DNA from: Thiobacillus denitrificans
GTDB taxonomy: Bacteria; Pseudomonadota; Gammaproteobacteria; Burkholderiales; Thiobacillaceae
Direction: 5' to 3'
Assembly: GCA_002343685.1 (NCBI GenBank)
Contig: DDRS01000016.1
Span: 1 to 43,416 of the forward strand
DNA: 43,416 nt
The position numbers and the translations under genes were made by a program. The notes below the pieces were generated by a model. That model saw nothing but the letters and a program-made list of their open reading frames with translations. It did not search any database and was not told the origin of the DNA. This document shows, piece by piece, positions 24,123 through 32,907 of the stretch; positions within the stretch are counted from its first letter, which is position 1, and each line of letters opens with the position of its first letter.

Positions 24123-25352
24123 TCAAACTGCCAGTAGGCTGGTCCACTGCGCCTGGCTGTGCCGATAGCATTCGCGCAGGTGCGCCGCGTTGTCCCGCAG
24201 CACGGCGGCAGGCACGGCCAGCGCCTGTATCACTGCGCGTTCGATCTCGTCGACCGTCACGCCGCGGGGAACCGAGTCCGGTTCCCAGGTTTCGGCGAAG
24301 GCGGTCGTCTTGAGCGGACGGTCAGCCTGCTGCGGCGGCACCAGGCTGACCCGCGGCAAACCGTGGGCCAGCGCGACGATCCGCCCATGCAGGCTACTGC
24401 CGACCGCGCCCCGGCTGGCGGCGATCAGCGCACAGATATCCCACAGGTTCAGCGACTCAAACAAGCGCGTCGTGCCGGGCGGCAGCCGTTGCCGCAGGAT
24501 GCCGTAAAGTCTCGCGTCGTCGTGCCAGGGCGCGGCACCGGCGCGATAGCACACCAGCCCCAGGCCAGTCGTGGCGACCACCCGGGACAGTTCACGCACC
24601 AGGGCATCCAGCGTGGCGTCGTCGCCAAAGTCGGCGCTGAACTGGAGCGCCAGGTAGCCCTGGGGAAAGGCATCCTGCATGGCCTGCACATCGCCCTGCC
24701 GCTGTTGCGTCGCGATCCGTTCACCGAAACACGCCGCCACCATCACGGCGGGATCGGGGCACAGCGGAAAATCGAGGCCCTCCGCCTGCAGCGCAGCCTG
24801 CGTCAGATGATCCCGGACGCTGGCCCAGTCCGCCTGTCCGAGAACAGTCTTGACCACCTCGCGGTGCGCAAGTGGCAGATGACACCATTCCACGCCGCCC
24901 ACGGCGTTGAAAATCAATTTCCCGCCCGGCGCCAATATGTCGCGCCCTGCCACATAGGGCGCGATCCGCAACGTGCCGAGCTGATCGGCAGCCCACTCGG
25001 CAGCCGCAACCGGGTCGGCATCGTAGCGCGCAATCGCGGCAGCGGCCTCGGCAGGATCGAGCAGCATGACCGCAGCCTGCCAGGCCGTGCAGGTCAGCAG
25101 TTCGCCGCCAACATGAATCAACTGGAGCGGCCGCTCCGCACCCAGCGCGCGCACCCGATGCCCGCCGAACGCCCGCAGATCGCGTTCGACCAGCCCGGCA
25201 AACGCAAACGCCCGCCCCGGCAGCAAAGCCGTCATCAGATGAGGAAACAGCAGGTCGCCGAAGTTGTGGCGATCGAAGGCGCCAAACAGGACCGACGAAG
25301 CGCTGACGCTGGGTTGCGGATTCTTCACGTGTCCTCGGGATTCACACACCAT
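24123..25352 (-). CDS. polysaccharide pyruvyl transferase family protein
   Basis: The product (409 residues from 25352) looks like the pyruvyltransferase family: DRHNFGDLLFPHLMTALLPG near residue 28, IHVGGELLT near 80, and the late AVGSSLHGRIVALAHGLPRV. Members add ketal-linked pyruvate to surface sugars. The start is uncertain: a GTG at 25328 has GAGGA just upstream, while the ATG at 25352 has no ribosome binding site. There are no glycan-synthesis neighbours, so the acceptor is unknown. It is divergent from the MFS gene. Confidence 0.75.
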   Translation of the reverse strand: MVCESRGHVKNPQPSVSASSVLFGAFDRHNFGDLLFPHLMTALLPGRAFAFAGLVERDLRAFGGHRVRALGAERPLQLIHVGGELLTCTAWQAAVMLLDPAEAAAAIARYDADPVAAAEWAADQLGTLRIAPYVAGRDILAPGGKLIFNAVGGVEWCHLPLAHREVVKTVLGQADWASVRDHLTQAALQAEGLDFPLCPDPAVMVAACFGERIATQQRQGDVQAMQDAFPQGYLALQFSADFGDDATLDALVRELSRVVATTGLGLVCYRAGAAPWHDDARLYGILRQRLPPGTTRLFESLNLWDICALIAASRGAVGSSLHGRIVALAHGLPRVSLVPPQQADRPLKTTAFAETWEPDSVPRGVTVDEIERAVIQALAVPAAVLRDNAAHLRECYRHSQAQWTSLLAV

Positions 25353-25401
25353 GGAATTTCACATTACATTCTAGGCAGCCCCCATCCTCAACAGCCACCC
25401 G

Positions 25402-26574
25402 ATGAAATCTGCCCGCCCGTCCTTCTTCGTCCTCATCGCCCTCATCGGCGGGCTGGCCATCCTGAGCTCCACGCTGTCGAAGACGCCGGTGCTGCCGCTG
25501 TTCGCCCACGCGCTCCACGCCACGCCGGCCGAAATCGGCTGGATCGTCATGGCCTCGACGATTCCCGGCATCCTCATCAGCTATCCCGCCGGTGCGCTGT
25601 CCGACTACCTCGGCTCGCGGCGCCTGCTGCTGGCGTCGCTGGTCGTGTTCGCCACCGCGCCCTTTCTGTATCTGCTGATTCATACGGCCTGGCAGCTGAT
25701 GGCGGTGCGCTTCTACCACGGCTTCGCCACCGCGATTTTCGGCACCGTGGCAACGGCGGCCATTGCCGAACGCTACACCACGAAACGCGCGGCACGACTC
25801 TCCACCTATTCCTCGGTCACCATCGTCGGGCGCTCGATCGCGCCATTTCTGGGCGGCTCTCTGATCTCGCTGGCGAGTTTCCACGCCGTCTACCTCGCCT
25901 GCGCCATCAGCGGCGTACTGGCGCTGGGCGCCGGTCTGCTGCTGAAGGACCATGCGCCCAGACCGCAAGCGAAACTCGAATTGCCCCACTTCTGGGCAAG
26001 TCTGGCCACCGTGCTGCGCGACCGCGGCATCATGCTGGTGAGCCTGGTCGAGGCGGCGCAGTACCTGGTGTTCGGCGCCATCGAGGCCTTCCTCGCGCTG
26101 TACGCGTCCTCGCTCGGCATCCCTGCGTGGGAGATCGGCGTCATCCTAGGCGTGCAGCTCGTCAGCATCGTGTTCGCCAAGCCGCTGATGGGCAAGGTGT
26201 CGGACCGCGTCGGACGCCAGCGCGTCATCCTGCCCGGCCTCCTGATCGGTGCGGCAAGCGTCGCGCTGCTGCCGTTCGCGCCCAGCTTCATCGGCCTGTC
26301 GGTGCTGAGCCTCGCGTTCGGCATCGGCTTCGCCACCGTCACCTCGTCCACCTCCGCGCTCGTCGCCGACCTCACGCGCGACGGCCGCTACGGCTCGTCG
26401 ATGGGCGTGCTGCGTACCGTGATGGACGTCGGCCAGTCGATCGGCCCGGTGCTCACCGGCTGGATGGTCGGCGTCGCCGGCTATGGCAGCGCCTTCACCC
26501 TGCTTGCGGCGATTCTGGTACTCGCCGCCGTCATGCTCGGGCTGCTGCTGCGCGACGCGCCCGATCGGCTATAG
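25402..26574 (+). CDS. major facilitator superfamily transporter
   Basis: The 390-residue product has twelve predicted helices in two halves. Loop 2-3 carries the MFS motif as PAGALSDYLGSRRLL, repeated in the second half as KPLMGKVSDRVGRQRVIL. The general pattern is that of drug/H+ antiporters (IPGILISYPAGAL, GLSVLSLAFGIGFATVTSST). The substrate cannot be predicted. The Cys-rich gene begins 32 bp downstream and may be on the same transcript. Confidence 0.87.
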   Translation: MKSARPSFFVLIALIGGLAILSSTLSKTPVLPLFAHALHATPAEIGWIVMASTIPGILISYPAGALSDYLGSRRLLLASLVVFATAPFLYLLIHTAWQLMAVRFYHGFATAIFGTVATAAIAERYTTKRAARLSTYSSVTIVGRSIAPFLGGSLISLASFHAVYLACAISGVLALGAGLLLKDHAPRPQAKLELPHFWASLATVLRDRGIMLVSLVEAAQYLVFGAIEAFLALYASSLGIPAWEIGVILGVQLVSIVFAKPLMGKVSDRVGRQRVILPGLLIGAASVALLPFAPSFIGLSVLSLAFGIGFATVTSSTSALVADLTRDGRYGSSMGVLRTVMDVGQSIGPVLTGWMVGVAGYGSAFTLLAAILVLAAVMLGLLLRDAPDRL

Positions 26575-26606
26575 TGAGTCAGCCCGTTTCTCTCAAGGAG
26601 ACTTCC

Positions 26607-26897
26607 ATGCACATCCGCCCCCTGCTCGCCACCCTGGCTTTCGCCCCTGCCCTCTTTTCACTGCCGGCTACCGCCGATTCGACCGTCAAGAGCACGTCTG
26701 TCGCCGCAACGCTGGAAACGATCTCGCCCCAGGCCTGCCCCGCCAATGCGAAAGGCCCGCATGTCGCCCAACTCAATTGCTGCACAGCCCACAAAGGCCT
26801 CTGTGGCTGCCGCGCCGGCAAGATCGTGTGCTGCGACGGCACCGTCAGCACCGAGCCGGGGTGTACGTGTCATGGGGATGAGGGCGTCACCGAATAG
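26607..26897 (+). CDS. small Cys-rich exported protein, function unknown
   Basis: AAGGAG at 26595-26600 precedes this ATG, and a signal peptide follows (residues 1-23, ending ATA). The mature part of the 96-residue product is dominated by cysteines: QACPANAK, NCCTAHKGLCGCRAGKIVCC and GCTCHG, nine in about 40 residues. The spacing suggests a compact disulfide-rich or metal-binding domain in the periplasm. It is not a recognised family. It is 32 bp after the MFS gene and just before the truncated antidote. Confidence 0.75.
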   Translation: MHIRPLLATLAFAPALFSLPATADSTVKSTSVAATLETISPQACPANAKGPHVAQLNCCTAHKGLCGCRAGKIVCCDGTVSTEPGCTCHGDEGVTE

Positions 26898-26916
26898 CAA
26901 GCGAGAGTCTGCGGGA

Positions 26917-27111
26917 ATGACAAAAATGGCTGACACATCCGACAAGACTAAGACCCTACCCTACGGCGTGGCCGAGCAGCTTCGCACCCCCGAGGAAATG
27001 GCCGCCTATCTCGACGCCTGGCTGGACGAGGCGCCGGATGACGCCGCAGGCATCGCCCGCGCGCTGGGCGACATCGCCCGCGCCAAAGGCATGGCGTCTA
27101 AATTACGTTAG
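26917..27111 (+). pseudogene. truncated addiction-module antidote (HigA-like)
   Basis: The first about 60 residues match the N-terminus of probable addiction-module antidotes: LRTPEEMAAYLDAWLDEAPD, then AGIARALGDIARAKGMA. In intact proteins the helix-turn-helix follows here (a LSREGLYKAL-type segment). Instead the frame ends within five codons (SKLR, stop) in DNA that looks like the right end of an attC. No toxin gene precedes it; the upstream gene is the Cys-rich exported protein. The DNA-binding part is lost, so it is probably inactive. Confidence 0.72.
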
Positions 27112-27113
27112 CC
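27096..27113 (+). other. right-end remnant of an attC
   Basis: GTCTAAATTACGTTAGCC resembles the 3' end of attC sites (AATT-N-ACGTTAG...), with the GTT recombination core at 27107-27109. The left half is missing, replaced by the antidote gene. An unknown gene starts 11 bp later, as after any cassette junction. Confidence 0.5.
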
Positions 27114-27124
27114 GCTTTCGCAAC

Positions 27125-27727
27125 ATGATGAAAAAACTAGATCTTCTCCATCGGCTCGTCTACCTAGATCGTGATTACGTTGCTGGCGTTTACGAGGCTG
27201 CTACTGGAACGCCTGCGATGACGCAGATCACAAAGACTGAGGGTAAAAAGGCTGGCGCAGCCATCCCCGTTTTCTCAGCGGAAATTAGCGCGGGTGAAAC
27301 CAGAACGTTCTCTCTATCTTCTGCTGCAATGCTCAAAGAAATCCTGCCAAAGTTAGAGGGAATTCCGTATGTTCCTTCAAGAGGAGTTCAGGTCGGGCAA
27401 CGCTCAGTGGTCGGCTGGGTAGAAGGTGATATGAGCGTCTTCATGGTCAATCTTCGCCGCCGCGAGCCGCCCGAAACCCACGAGAAAGTAGTTGCGTCGG
27501 AAAAGTATTTCGGAATCCACCAGGTTGATGGGTTGAAGTTGGCTCTATTGGCAACGCCCGAGTACTTCACCTCCGGATTGGATTCATTTATAAGGCTATA
27601 TGAGACCGTACTCGGCGCGCACAAACTTCGCGTCAGGGCGCTTGTGCGAGCGTATCCAGCAAGTACTGACTTTAAAGAAGGTATCGTTGTACCTCTCGTA
27701 ATAATCGAATCCGATGAACGCGGCTAA
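27125..27727 (+). CDS. cassette-borne protein of unknown function, 200 residues
   Basis: The gene starts (MMKKLDLLHRLVYLDRDY) 11 bp after an attC core. It ends with a TAA inside the core GGCTAAC (27722-27728) of the next attC remnant, so it occupies a cassette exactly. Codon use is visibly less GC-rich than in its chromosomal neighbours. The protein is soluble, mixed alpha/beta, with no signal peptide; GWVEGDMSVFMVNLRRREPP and FTSGLDSFIRLYETVLGAHK are typical stretches. I do not recognise it. No clear ribosome binding site precedes the start. Confidence 0.7.
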   Translation: MMKKLDLLHRLVYLDRDYVAGVYEAATGTPAMTQITKTEGKKAGAAIPVFSAEISAGETRTFSLSSAAMLKEILPKLEGIPYVPSRGVQVGQRSVVGWVEGDMSVFMVNLRRREPPETHEKVVASEKYFGIHQVDGLKLALLATPEYFTSGLDSFIRLYETVLGAHKLRVRALVRAYPASTDFKEGIVVPLVIIESDERG

Positions 27728-27750
27728 CCCATCATTCAAGCGGGATGCGC
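27721..27750 (+). other. left half of an attC
   Basis: CGGCTAACCCATCATTCAAG and the following CGGGATGCGC form the left arm of an attC, sharing AACC-ATCATTC with the complete site at 28284-28350. No right arm follows; the next gene starts directly. This site is probably unable to recombine, which would lock the two genes together. Confidence 0.6.
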
Positions 27751-28263
27751 ATGAGTGAGAAACAAGCAATCGAGAAGGCGACCGCAGAGGGTTTCCTTGT
27801 CCTGTATAACCAGCTTCAGGGCACAGATTTTCGGATCATGGAAATGTCTGATGCACCCGACGTTCGCTGCAAGGATTCACTCGGCAATGCACTGAATCTT
27901 GAAATCACCATAACTGAAGATCATCCGGGGGACATCAAAGCCGTCCTGGGTCGCTCCAACAGTCGGAGCCTCGAGGCTCTTCGCGCTCACATGGAGCGAG
28001 TTGCGCGTGGCGAGGAGCAACCGCAGTTCAGCAGTCTCTCGGACGAGGTAAGTGATCAGCTTGTCGGGAGATTCCAAAACAAGATGATGAACGACTACGG
28101 ATCGAACGCAGCCCTCGTCGTTCGGGATACGTCAGGGGTGGATTGGGACTGGGACGACGTAATTCCGACGATCCGCAGTCGACTCGATCTTACGAAGAAT
28201 CCATTTAGCCAAGGAATATGGGTGTTGTCCCGGGCGAAGGATCGCTTGTTTCAGATCGGCTGA
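27751..28263 (+). CDS. cassette-borne protein of unknown function, 170 residues
   Basis: The ATG at 27751 has CGGGA five bases upstream; an in-frame ATG at 27745 lies in the attC remnant. The soluble product has a stretch DVRCKDSLGNALNLEITITE (Asp...Glu-x-Thr) loosely like the core of PD-(D/E)XK nucleases, and a C-terminal region VVRDTSGVDWDWDDVIPTI. That likeness is only a hint. It ends 20 bp before a complete attC, so it is a cassette gene. The GC content is lower than in the flanking cyclase and MFS genes. The two cassette genes might work together, since the attC between them is broken. Confidence 0.68.
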   Translation: MSEKQAIEKATAEGFLVLYNQLQGTDFRIMEMSDAPDVRCKDSLGNALNLEITITEDHPGDIKAVLGRSNSRSLEALRAHMERVARGEEQPQFSSLSDEVSDQLVGRFQNKMMNDYGSNAALVVRDTSGVDWDWDDVIPTIRSRLDLTKNPFSQGIWVLSRAKDRLFQIG

Positions 28264-28283
28264 ACCGGTGGTCAGCCTGTGAT

Positions 28284-28350
28284 GCGCAACCAATCATTCC
28301 ACCGGACCCGCGCAAAAAGCTGCGCAGGCCGGTGAATTCAAACGTTGACC
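28284..28350 (+). other. complete attC site outside the integron
   Basis: The 67-bp site starts GCGCAAC and ends GTTGACC. Its arms pair as CAAC...CACCGG with CCGGTG...GTTG around an inner GCGC-type hairpin, and the mismatched bases lie where attC sites have unpaired or extrahelical bases. It follows the 27751-28263 gene directly. The arms (CCAATCATTC, GAATTCAAACG) differ from those of the four attC sites near intI. Confidence 0.75.
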
Positions 28351-28352
28351 CC

Positions 28353-30077
28353 TCACTTGCTCAGCGCCACCCAAACCCCATCCCACCCCGCCTCCGGCGG
28401 CGCCAGCCGGAACGCCGCAACCCGCTCAAGCATGACCTGGCTGGGCCGATCCCCCGGCGCATTCATAAGGCATTCGCGGAACGCCGCTTCAGCCGAATCC
28501 CAGTCCTGTGCGCGATAGCGGGCCAACCCGGCCTCGTAGGCCTGCACCCGCTGCCTGTCGCTTTCGCCCAGTTCGGCTGAATAGCCCAACAACTCGTAAA
28601 CCCGAACCGGCTCCAGCTTGCCGGCGACGCGCAGGCTGTCGATTTCGCGGAAGGCCAGCGTCTCCCCTGCCAGGTTCCGCGTCCCCTCGCTGACCAGGAT
28701 GCGCGTGCCGTAGAACTTGTTGGCCTGCTCCAGCCTTGACGCGAGGTTCACGATGTCGCCGATGACGGTGTAGCCGCGCGAGGTTTCGGAGCCGATGTTG
28801 CCCACCGTCACCTCGCCGCTGGCGATGCCCATGCGGACGTTGACCTCGGGCAGGCCGTGCTTCACACCGAACAGTTCGGGCAGGGCAGCACGGAAGTCGT
28901 CCATCTTCTTCATCTGCTCGAGCGCGGCAAGGCAGCCCAGCCGCGCGTGGTCGGCGGGATCGGTGAAGGGCGGCCCCCAGAAGGCCATGACCGAGTCGCC
29001 GATGTATTTGTCGACGATGCCCTGCTGGCCGCGAATCACCTCGGACATCAGTGAAAAATAGTGGTTGAGGAAGCGTACAGCGGCGTCCGGCGTCAGCCCC
29101 TCGCACAGGCGGGTGAAATCCTGCAGGTCGGAGAAGAACACCGTCATCACCTGGCGCTCGCCCCGATCCGTCGGGATGCGGTTTTCCAGCAGGCTCTTCA
29201 CGATGCGCGGGTCGACGTACTGGCCGAAGGTCGCGCGGATGCGCTCCTTTTCGCGCAGCCCGCCCACCATGTGGTTGAAGGAGGTGGCCAATGTGGCCAG
29301 TTCGTCGTGGGTGCGCACCAGGATTTCGACATCGAGGTCGCCCGCCTCGACCGCGCGCGTGCCGCCCAGCAGGCGCTTGACCGGATCGACCAGCGAGCGC
29401 GTGACGAAGGCGGCGAAGATGAGTCCCAACGCGGTGGCGATGCCGGTGACGATCCAGTTGAGCGTGGTGGCACGTGCCTCCTCTGCCTTGGCCTGGCTGG
29501 CGGTGTCCTGGGTCAGCTTGTTGAGAATGTCGGTGGTCTTCTGGATTTCGACGTCGATGGCGTCCTTTTCGCGCAGCAACTCATCGCGCACGATCTTCTC
29601 CGAGCGCGGCGTGCCTTCCTGCGCCTCGATCTGGAACTGGCGGAAAGTCGCGTGGAAGTGCTGGCGGGTGGTCTGGATCAAGGGCAGTTCCCGGCCCAGT
29701 ATGGCGAGCGTGACGCGGTCGAGCGCGATGCCCTTTTCCGCTTCGGCCTCGCCCAGCATGCGCAGCGAGGAATCGACGATCTGGTCGGCATTGATCCCGC
29801 GCATGTCGAAGGCGCTCGATTCCTTCGCGATGTATTCGGGATCGGGTTTGGCCGCCTCCATGCCCGCCATCACCCGCTCCATGCGCACCATCTGGTCGCG
29901 AATGAGGATTTCCACGCTCGCCACCTGCTGCTGCAGCGGCAGGTAGTAGTCGGAGAGCGCCCGCACCTGGTTGTTGAGCTGGCGGAAGTTGAGCACCGAC
30001 AGCCAGGTGACGACGACCATCAGCGCCAGTAGCGCGGTGGTGATGCTGAATATCTTCAGGCTGATGGGAAGTTTCAT
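28353..30077 (-). CDS. membrane-bound class III adenylate/guanylate cyclase with HAMP domain
   Basis: The 574-residue product has an N-terminal helix (about 8-28), a long helical periplasmic sensor of the four-helix type (to about 205), a second membrane helix (about 207-228) and a HAMP segment (VDPVKRLLGGTRAVEAGDLD). The class III cyclase domain (about 305-480) follows, with metal-binding Asp in VFFSDLQDFTRLCE and DKYIGDSVMAFWGPP, and GYTVIGDIVNLASRLE. A C-terminal TPR-like stretch (YEAGLARYRAQDWDSAEAAF) ends it. It probably makes cAMP in response to an external signal; ATP versus GTP use is not certain. Its 3' end touches the attC. Confidence 0.9.
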   Translation of the reverse strand: MKLPISLKIFSITTALLALMVVVTWLSVLNFRQLNNQVRALSDYYLPLQQQVASVEILIRDQMVRMERVMAGMEAAKPDPEYIAKESSAFDMRGINADQIVDSSLRMLGEAEAEKGIALDRVTLAILGRELPLIQTTRQHFHATFRQFQIEAQEGTPRSEKIVRDELLREKDAIDVEIQKTTDILNKLTQDTASQAKAEEARATTLNWIVTGIATALGLIFAAFVTRSLVDPVKRLLGGTRAVEAGDLDVEILVRTHDELATLATSFNHMVGGLREKERIRATFGQYVDPRIVKSLLENRIPTDRGERQVMTVFFSDLQDFTRLCEGLTPDAAVRFLNHYFSLMSEVIRGQQGIVDKYIGDSVMAFWGPPFTDPADHARLGCLAALEQMKKMDDFRAALPELFGVKHGLPEVNVRMGIASGEVTVGNIGSETSRGYTVIGDIVNLASRLEQANKFYGTRILVSEGTRNLAGETLAFREIDSLRVAGKLEPVRVYELLGYSAELGESDRQRVQAYEAGLARYRAQDWDSAEAAFRECLMNAPGDRPSQVMLERVAAFRLAPPEAGWDGVWVALSK

Positions 30078-30177
30078 GGGGCAAACCCTGGCGTACCGTC
30101 AATTCACTGGAATTCGAACCTTAGCGCAAGCCACGGATTCGGCAATGCCCCGGGCCTGATCCAGGCCAAGCGATCGC

Positions 30178-31653
30178 TCACAGCACGGGCTTGAGCGGCA
30201 GCAACTGCCATAAGCGCATCTGGCCGCGCTTGGTCAACGGGACGTACTGGTCGGGCTCGTCCGCCGCGTTCCAGCTGTTTTCAGGCTGCATGTCGGCTTC
30301 GATCAGGGCTTGCACCTGCCTTGCCAGCACCGGATGGTGCACGACCACGCCCACCTCGGTGTTGAGGTTTTCCGAACGCGGGTCGAGGTTGTAGGTCCCG
30401 ATGTACGCGATCCGGCCATCCACCACCATGCTCTTGGCATGCAAGGCGAACACCGGCGGCGTGTCGGGCGGGTTCACCCGCGACATCAGGATTGTCCGGT
30501 TGGCGGGATCGGGCTTGTATTCATGAATCTCCAGGCCCATGTTCAGCAGTTTCCTGCGTTGATTGCGATAGCCCGAGAATGCCGGGAAGTTGTCTGTGGA
30601 CGCGAGCGAATTGGTCAGGATGCGCACCCTGACCCCGCGCGCGACGGCGGCCTTGAACAGTGCCAGCGCCTTGTCGGACAGCACCAGATAAGGCGACTCG
30701 ATGACGATCGATTCGCGCGCCGTCTCCACCAATTGCGCCAGGGCCGCCGAGGTCTGGCCGCCCCCATTCAGCCGCCAGCGGTTGTCGTTCTTGCCGGGGA
30801 TGTCGTGGATGAACTCGACCCGCCCCCACGCCAATTCGCGCGCCAGACGATCGAAGCTTTCCGGCGTCGTGTTGATCGCCTCGCGCACCTCGGGCGCAAG
30901 GTTCTCGGGCGAGCGGGCATAGTCATGCAAATCCTTGAACACCTGCTGCACCTCGGCGTCGTCGACATGCACATTTTTCTTCATCAGGCCCCAGCCGTCA
31001 TAGCGCGACGCCACGGGCACCGCGAGCGGGCTGTCCCAGAAGGCAGCGAAGCTCGCCTGCATGGTGTTGACCGCCCCGCCCAGCAGCAGCGCGTCGCGGT
31101 CGCGAAAATTGTAGGCATGGTCGTAATTGAAATACTCGTCCGCCATGTTGCGGCCGCCGGTGATCGCCACCTTTCCATCCACGATGAAGGTCTTGTCGTG
31201 CATGCGCTGATTCACCCCGCGGAAGTCCGTCAACACGTTGAGCGCGCGCTTGTAGAACGGCGTGCCGACATGATGCATGGGGTTGTAGATGCGGATCTCG
31301 ATATTGGGATGCCTGGCCAGGGCCAGAAGCGTCTTGTCGGGCACATCGATCAGCATGTCATCGACGATGACGCGCACCTTGACACCGCGGTCCGCTGCGC
31401 GCAGCAGCGCTTCGGCAGCCAGGATGCCGATGTTGTCGGTGCTCCAGATGAAGTACTGCACCTCGATCGAGCGCTCGGCGTGGTCGGTGAGCCAGGCACG
31501 CGCCAGCAGCGCCTCCTCGCCGGTGTCGAGGACATAGGCACCGGTCTCGCCCGGATGCGCGGCGATCTGGGCATCGACGACGGCGAGCGATGCGGCCGCA
31601 GCGGGGCCGAACGCGATCCAGAGCAGCAGCGCGAGAATGAGGCGCTGCATCAT
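30178..31653 (-). CDS. phospholipase D family protein (cardiolipin synthase-like), exported or anchored
   Basis: The start at 31653 (MMQRLILALLLWIAFG) gives a signal peptide ending PAAA-A; the frame upstream runs into aroC. The 491-residue product has two HKD motifs typical of the phospholipase D superfamily: HDKTFIVDGKVAITGGRNMA near 170 and HAKSMVVDGRIAYIGTYNLD near 405. Such proteins hydrolyse or transfer phosphatidyl groups; the cardiolipin synthase ClsC-like group is the closest match. It begins 13 bp after aroC on the same strand. Confidence 0.87.
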   Translation of the reverse strand: MMQRLILALLLWIAFGPAAAASLAVVDAQIAAHPGETGAYVLDTGEEALLARAWLTDHAERSIEVQYFIWSTDNIGILAAEALLRAADRGVKVRVIVDDMLIDVPDKTLLALARHPNIEIRIYNPMHHVGTPFYKRALNVLTDFRGVNQRMHDKTFIVDGKVAITGGRNMADEYFNYDHAYNFRDRDALLLGGAVNTMQASFAAFWDSPLAVPVASRYDGWGLMKKNVHVDDAEVQQVFKDLHDYARSPENLAPEVREAINTTPESFDRLARELAWGRVEFIHDIPGKNDNRWRLNGGGQTSAALAQLVETARESIVIESPYLVLSDKALALFKAAVARGVRVRILTNSLASTDNFPAFSGYRNQRRKLLNMGLEIHEYKPDPANRTILMSRVNPPDTPPVFALHAKSMVVDGRIAYIGTYNLDPRSENLNTEVGVVVHHPVLARQVQALIEADMQPENSWNAADEPDQYVPLTKRGQMRLWQLLPLKPVL

Positions 31654-31666
31654 GCGGACGGTGCGG

Positions 31667-32767
31667 TCAGCCCGCCCGACCCGGCACCACAGGCGTGCCG
31701 CTGGCCACGTCACCGCATTGCGCGCGATGGCGCAGCGCATGATCCATCAGCACGATCGCCATCAGCGCCTCGGCAATCGGGGTGGCGCGGATGCCGACGC
31801 AGGGATCGTGGCGGCCGTGGGTGACGACCTCGATCGGCTGGCCGTGCAGGTCGATCGAACGGCCCGGCAGGCGCATCGACGAGGTGGGTTTGATCGCGAT
31901 GTGGGCGACGACGGCCTGACCGGACGAGATGCCGCCCAGCACGCCGCCGGCGTGGTTGGAGAGGAATCCCTCGGGCGTGATTTCGTCGCGATGCTCGGTG
32001 CCGAGTTGCCGCGCGGCCTCCATGCCGTCGCCGATTTCCACGCCCTTGACGGCGTTGAGGCCCATCAGCGCGTGGGCAAGGTCGGCATCGAGCTTGTCGT
32101 ACAGCGGCTCGCCCCAGCCGGGCGGCACGTTCTCGGCCATCACGCTGATCCTGGCGCCCACCGAGTCACCCGACTTCCTGAGCGCGTCCATGTATTCCTC
32201 GAGCTGAGGCACGATGGCGGCGTTGGGTGCGAAGAAGGCGTTGTTGCCGATCTCGTCCCACGACTCGAAGGGCACGTCGATCGGGCCCAGCGCGCTCATG
32301 TAGCCGCGGATCACGATGCCGTATTTTTCAGCCAGCCATTTCTTGGCGATGGCGCCGGCGCCGACGATGGGCGCAGTCAGCCGCGCCGACGAGCGACCGC
32401 CGCCGCGCGGGTCGCGGAAGCCGTATTTCTGCGTGTAGGTGTAGTCGGCGTGCCCCGGGCGGAAGGTCTCGGCGATGTTGCCGTAGTCCTTGCTGCGCTG
32501 GTCCTCGTTGCGGATCAGCAGCGCGATCGGCGTGCCTGTCGTCTTGCCTTCATAGAGTCCGGATAGGATTTCCACGGTATCGGATTCGCGCCGCTGGGTG
32601 ACGTGGCGCGAAGTGCCCGGTTTGCGGCGGTCGAGGTCGTGCTGGATGTCGGCCTCGGCAAGCGCCATGCCGGGCGGACAGCCGTCGACCACGCAGCCGA
32701 TCGCGGGCCCATGCGATTCGCCGAACACGGTGACACAGAACAGTTTGCCGAGTGTGCTGCCAGACAT
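31667..32767 (-). CDS. aroC: chorismate synthase
   Basis: The 366-residue product converts 5-enolpyruvylshikimate 3-phosphate to chorismate with reduced FMN, the last step of the common aromatic pathway. All signatures are present: GESHGPAIGCVVDGCPPGM near the start, SGLYEGKTTGTPIALLIRNE, YGFRDPRGGGRSSAR near 115, and the C-terminal KPTSSM and RHDPCVGIRATPIAEAL. It has normal length. It diverges from the transaldolase gene across 140 bp. Confidence 0.97.
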   Translation of the reverse strand: MSGSTLGKLFCVTVFGESHGPAIGCVVDGCPPGMALAEADIQHDLDRRKPGTSRHVTQRRESDTVEILSGLYEGKTTGTPIALLIRNEDQRSKDYGNIAETFRPGHADYTYTQKYGFRDPRGGGRSSARLTAPIVGAGAIAKKWLAEKYGIVIRGYMSALGPIDVPFESWDEIGNNAFFAPNAAIVPQLEEYMDALRKSGDSVGARISVMAENVPPGWGEPLYDKLDADLAHALMGLNAVKGVEIGDGMEAARQLGTEHRDEITPEGFLSNHAGGVLGGISSGQAVVAHIAIKPTSSMRLPGRSIDLHGQPIEVVTHGRHDPCVGIRATPIAEALMAIVLMDHALRHRAQCGDVASGTPVVPGRAG

Positions 32768-32907
32768 GGAATAAGCCGGAAAAAAGCCGAAAGAATGCGC
32801 CGAAGTCTAGCACAGGCGCGGCTTCTGGCACGGATCGACATGGCCCGTTGAACTTGCCGTCATGCACATGTTCTATCCTGAACATCTCACTCATACGAGG
32901 ACCGCCC

